From contig NZ_JAQEGR010000004.1 in the NCBI RefSeq assembly GCF_027667425.1, positions 1 to 64,000 of the forward strand: a stretch of 64,000 bases of DNA, read 5' to 3'. Shown here in pieces: positions 61,215 through 64,000 of this stretch. A program made the position numbers and the translations under genes. Source of the stretch: Fusicatenibacter saccharivorans. Lineage in GTDB: Bacteria > Bacillota > Clostridia > Lachnospirales > Lachnospiraceae. The stretch's first letter is position 1, and each line of letters starts with the position of its first letter. The notes under the pieces were generated by a model that saw nothing but the letters and a program-made list of their open reading frames with translations, did no database searches and was not told the origin of the DNA.

Positions 61215-61266
61215 AAAAAGTCCAGGCAGATACGGAAAGTACCGTATGCCCTGGACTTTTTTGTTT
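61215..61266. terminator. bidirectional terminator between cdd and DUF1846
   Basis: AAAAGTCCAGG and CCTGGACTTTT with an inner TACGG/CCGTA stem, and a T run on both strands. Confidence 0.88.
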
Positions 61267-61283
61267 AATATACGAAAAATTAT

Positions 61284-62744
61284 TTACTGAAATTTCGGCT
61301 CACAGGTCAGATCGCATCCCAGACGCTGGAACATTTTGCGGTCCACATCGGAGAGCATAACGCTGGAGTGCACCTGGCAGCCCTTTAACTGCGGCAGGCA
61401 GGAGAGTGCTTTCTGTGCATCCTCGCTCTGTGCAGCAGTAGCAGACAGCGCAATCAGAACCTCGTCGGTATGAAGACGCGGGTTCTTGCTTCCGAGGTAT
61501 TTGGTTTTCAGGGTCTGGATCGGAGCGATGGATTCCGGTGAGAGAACATGTACGTCATGGTCGATGCCGGAGAGCTCTTTTAATGCATTCAGCAGAAGCG
61601 CCGCGCTCGATCCGAGCAGATCGCCGGTCTTTCCGGTGATGACGCGTCCGTCCGGAAGTTCCATGGCAGCGGCCGGTGCGCCGGTCGCCTCGGCACGAAC
61701 AAGAGCCGGGGAAACGGTGGTACGGTCTGCGGCAACGATGTTTTCCTGTTTCATCAGAAGCTCGATTTTGTAAGCCTCAGTCTCGGAGCGGGAGCCGTCT
61801 GCGATACCGTCCACAGCAGTGTAGTAGCGGCGGATGATCTCCTGACGGGAAGCCTCGCGGCATGCCTCATCATCGATGATGCAGTTTCCGGCCATGTTGA
61901 CACCCATGTCTGTCGGGGATTTGTACGGGCTCTCGCCGAAAATCTGCTGGAAGATCGCGCGCAGAACCGGGAAAATCTCAACATCACGGTTGTAGTTGAC
62001 GGTTGTCACGCCGTATGCCTCGAGGTGGAACGGGTCGATCATGTTGACATCGTTCAGATCGGCGGTAGCAGCCTCGTAAGCCAGGTTGACCGGGTGTTTC
62101 AGCGGCAGATTCCAGATCGGGAAGGTCTCGTATTTTGCATAACCGGCATGGACACCGCGTTTGTGCTCATGGTAGAGCTGGGAAAGGCAGGTTGCCATCT
62201 TTCCGCTTCCCGGTCCCGGTGCGGTAACGACAACGAGCGGACGGGTTGTCTCGATGTACTCGTTCTTTCCGTATCCCTCATCGCTCACGATCAGCGGCAC
62301 ATTATGCGGGTAGCCCGGAATCGTGTAGTGAATGTAAACCGGGATGCCGAGCTTCTGCAGTCTCTTCTTGAAAGCGTCTGCACTGTGCTGTCCGGAATAC
62401 TGCGTGATGACAACACTGCCGACATAGAGGCCGCGTCCGCGGAACTCATCAATCAGACGGAGCACGTCGCTGTCATAGGTGATGCCGAGGTCGCCGCGGA
62501 TTTTGTTTTTCTCAATATCGGCTGCGGAAATCGCCATTACGATCTCAGCCTGGTCGGAGAGCTGCATCAGCATGCGCAGTTTGGCATCCGGTGCAAAGCC
62601 CGGAAGAACGCGGGATGCGTGGAAATCGTCGAACAGCTTTCCGCCGAATTCCAGATACAGCTTGTTGTCAAACTGGTTGATGCGGTCGCGGATATGCTCA
62701 GACTGCATTTTCAGGTACTTCTCATTGTCAAATCCAATCTTCAT
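61284..62744 (-). CDS. DUF1846 family protein
   Basis: A 486-residue cytosolic protein spanning the full family length. It starts KIGFDNEKYLKMQSEHIRDRI. A P-loop-like APGPGSGKM follows VVVT, and YHEHKRGVHAGYAKYETFPIWNLPLKHPVNLAYEAATADLNDVNMIDPFHLEAYG is the conserved core. The function is unknown; a nucleotide-binding or metabolic enzyme role is suggested by the P-loop. GGGAG precedes ATG on the minus strand. It has its own promoter (62796-62824), separate from the candidate RNA upstream. Confidence 0.9.
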   Translation of the reverse strand: MKIGFDNEKYLKMQSEHIRDRINQFDNKLYLEFGGKLFDDFHASRVLPGFAPDAKLRMLMQLSDQAEIVMAISAADIEKNKIRGDLGITYDSDVLRLIDEFRGRGLYVGSVVITQYSGQHSADAFKKRLQKLGIPVYIHYTIPGYPHNVPLIVSDEGYGKNEYIETTRPLVVVTAPGPGSGKMATCLSQLYHEHKRGVHAGYAKYETFPIWNLPLKHPVNLAYEAATADLNDVNMIDPFHLEAYGVTTVNYNRDVEIFPVLRAIFQQIFGESPYKSPTDMGVNMAGNCIIDDEACREASRQEIIRRYYTAVDGIADGSRSETEAYKIELLMKQENIVAADRTTVSPALVRAEATGAPAAAMELPDGRVITGKTGDLLGSSAALLLNALKELSGIDHDVHVLSPESIAPIQTLKTKYLGSKNPRLHTDEVLIALSATAAQSEDAQKALSCLPQLKGCQVHSSVMLSDVDRKMFQRLGCDLTCEPKFQ

Positions 62745-62795
62745 GGTATTTTTCTCCCTTTTTATCCATGGTGTCTGTTAAAAACAACTGTTTTC

Positions 62796-62824
62796 ATTTT
62801 ACTATACGGAAAAGTCCTGTGCAA
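62796..62824 (-). promoter_or_regulatory. promoter of the DUF1846 gene
   Basis: On the minus strand TTGCAC, a 17-nt spacer and TAAAAT. Confidence 0.7.
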
Positions 62825-62875
62825 GAAAAAATTATCGTGGGAACTTTAGAAAATTAAGGAAAAAAAGAGCTGAAA

Positions 62876-63058
62876 ATAAAAAAATCTCCTAAAAAGGAGA
62901 GAGGCCGGGACTTGTTAGGGCCCCGGCGGTATGAAAAAGAAATCTATCTATTAGAAAGGTTGGCATTGGAGACATGCTTCCAAGGGTGCTTTGCTGTCTC
63001 CTGGTTAAAATTTATAGAAAAACGATGGAGGTTTGTGTTTGTTTCCTTCGTTGTTGAT
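62876..63058 (-). ncRNA. candidate small RNA, minus strand
   Basis: On the minus strand TATACT (63065-63070) could start a transcript of about 180 nt. It would contain a GGAGACA/TGTCTCC stem (62968-63001), a GCCGGG/CCCGGC stem (62904-62927) and end in TCTCCT-TTTT-AGGAGA plus seven T, a standard terminator. An unpaired CCTCC near its 5' end could pair with Shine-Dalgarno sites. No good -35 box is seen. No known RNA family is recognised. Confidence 0.5.
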
Positions 63059-63320
63059 GAGATTAGTATACGGAAAAATTGTGACCAGAATGTGTACATG
63101 AGATAAAGCTTTTCTGAAGAGAAGATGAAAACAAAACAAAGAAAATCTGACGGAATCGTAAACAGAGGAAAGTTTTGGCGGAAAAAGGGGTCATGCAGAG
63201 GGGCAGCGGTGCATAGAATGCAGGGGAAGAAGGAAAAAGCAGCGATTCCGTGACGCGGAGCAGAGACGGGAAAACGCCGCAGGTCTCAAAACGGTGCGGA
63301 GCTGCTGGAACGGAGAAAGC

Positions 63321-63932
63321 TTGCAGAACGTAATCCTGGATATGGTCAACCGTTTTGGATATGTCGGCGTCCTGATTCTGATTGCCGTGGAAAATGTCTT
63401 TCCGCCGATTCCCTCCGAGGTGATTCTGACGTTCGGCGGTTTTATGACGACATGCACCCGTCTGCATCCGGCGGGCGTTGTGCTGTCATCCACGGCAGGA
63501 TCGCTTCTCGGGGCGCTGGTTCTCTATGGAGCGGGAACGCTTGTCAGCCCGGAGAGCCTTAGTGAACTGCTCGACAGCCGCCCGATGAAGTTTCTCGGAT
63601 TTCACGCGGAGGATGCCTGGAAAACGATTACATGGTTTCAGAAGAAAGGCCAGCGGGCCGTTCTGTTCGGCCGGTGCATTCCAATCATCCGAAGCCTCAT
63701 TTCCGTCCCCGCCGGGATGGCACGGATGGAGATGCCGAAATTTCTGCTGTTTACAATCATCGGAAGCACGGTGTGGAACATTCTTCTCGTCGGAACCGGT
63801 GCTGCGGTCGGTGTGGCGTGGGAGCAGGCGGCGGGATATGTGAAGATGTATGCAGATATCGTTTTTCTCGTGCTGGCAGCCGGAGCGGTATGCTTTCCGG
63901 CGGTGCATTTATATAGGAAGAAACACAAATGA
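63321..63932 (+). CDS. DedA-family membrane protein
   Basis: A 203-residue membrane protein of the DedA/SNARE-associated family, flippases for undecaprenyl phosphate or phospholipids. The family core is visible: VENVFPPIPSEVILTFGGF, GSLLGALVLYGAG and GRCIPIIRSLISVPAGMARM with the conserved arginine pair, followed by a C-terminal helix pair. TTG 63321 was chosen because GGAG lies 5 nt upstream; a GTG at 63294 in frame would add nine residues without a ribosome site. The last gene in the window; 68 nt of AT-rich sequence follow with no recognised feature. Confidence 0.88.
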   Translation: MQNVILDMVNRFGYVGVLILIAVENVFPPIPSEVILTFGGFMTTCTRLHPAGVVLSSTAGSLLGALVLYGAGTLVSPESLSELLDSRPMKFLGFHAEDAWKTITWFQKKGQRAVLFGRCIPIIRSLISVPAGMARMEMPKFLLFTIIGSTVWNILLVGTGAAVGVAWEQAAGYVKMYADIVFLVLAAGAVCFPAVHLYRKKHK

Positions 63933-64000
63933 AAAAACGTAAGTTGCATGAAATGAGGGACAAAATGCAAAAAATATACTTGCAATTCGACAGGAAGTGT

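Larger units (their letters stand above)
62745..63320. other. 576-nt intergenic region with promoter and candidate RNA
   Basis: No protein gene is supported. It holds the DUF1846 promoter (62796-62824, minus strand) and a candidate small RNA (62876-63058, minus strand). From 63110 to 63310 I see nothing beyond purine-rich sequence leading to the DedA start. An open frame at 62912-63106 has no ribosome site and overlaps the RNA hairpins. Confidence 0.6.

Noticed and set aside
62912..63106. Open frame of 64 codons on the plus strand
   Set aside because: No ribosome site, poor start codon, and it runs through the stems of the candidate minus-strand RNA.

Overview
The window reads as a chromosomal segment of a Gram-positive anaerobe of the Clostridia, most probably a Lachnospiraceae (Blautia/Ruminococcus/Dorea-like) gut bacterium. 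The reasons are strong GGAGG ribosome sites, sigma-A-type TTGACA/TATAAT promoters, a T-box before thrS, an IF3-L35-L20 operon with a leader attenuator, a one-chain pyruvate:ferredoxin oxidoreductase, several cytosolic glycoside hydrolases, and moderate GC with CCG/CTG/GCA-rich codons. This placement is inferred from gene content and was not tested by a search. There is no prophage, CRISPR array, rRNA operon or complete insertion sequence.

Layout. 1-480: a tRNA cluster (partial Asn, then Glu, Thr, Met, Asp) closed by a terminator. 0.5-28 kb: a flavodoxin-like reductase, a GH78 rhamnosidase, a DtxR/MntR-type regulator, a serine hydrolase, an HPr-like protein, a HelD-type helicase with an unusual C-terminal carbohydrate-enzyme-like domain, topoisomerase III, a GH3-GH3-GH2 glycosidase run, an HD phosphohydrolase, a LysR/YitT-like divergent pair, a HipBA-like pair, an XRE-membrane sensor and an amidohydrolase. 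27.7-32.2 kb: T-box-thrS, a structured intergenic element, a DUF1540 protein whose Shine-Dalgarno site lies in a hairpin, and infC-rpmI-rplT. 32-39.6 kb: a DUF362 ferredoxin protein, YqeY plus an ABC-F ATPase, and nifJ. 39.7-41.3 kb: an AT-rich two-gene module of unknown function behind a perfect 21-bp inverted repeat. 41-48.5 kb: a CmpB-like membrane protein, an SseB-like protein, an M16C protease, era and recO. 48.8-56.6 kb: a cell-surface glycan region with an initiating sugar transferase, a LicC-LicA fusion, a second LicC, a BCCT transporter, a small exported protein and a flippase. 56.7-64 kb: a rhodanese-TtcA fusion with XRE and VanZ proteins, DegV, uridine phosphorylase and cytidine deaminase, DUF1846, a candidate minus-strand small RNA and a DedA protein.

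How genes work together. The GH78, GH3 and GH2 enzymes lack signal peptides, so they probably finish plant glycosides after import. The lic genes probably take up choline (or a similar quaternary amine), phosphorylate it and activate it with CTP for attachment to a surface polymer; no LicD transferase is in the window. Uridine phosphorylase and cytidine deaminase form a pyrimidine salvage operon. Era, RecO and the M16C protease form a housekeeping operon.

The parts least explained by known biology are the helicase fusion, the AT-rich P-loop module with its inverted repeat, the HipA-like protein with an altered catalytic motif, the multi-hairpin element after thrS, the DUF1540 leader and the minus-strand RNA before DUF1846.
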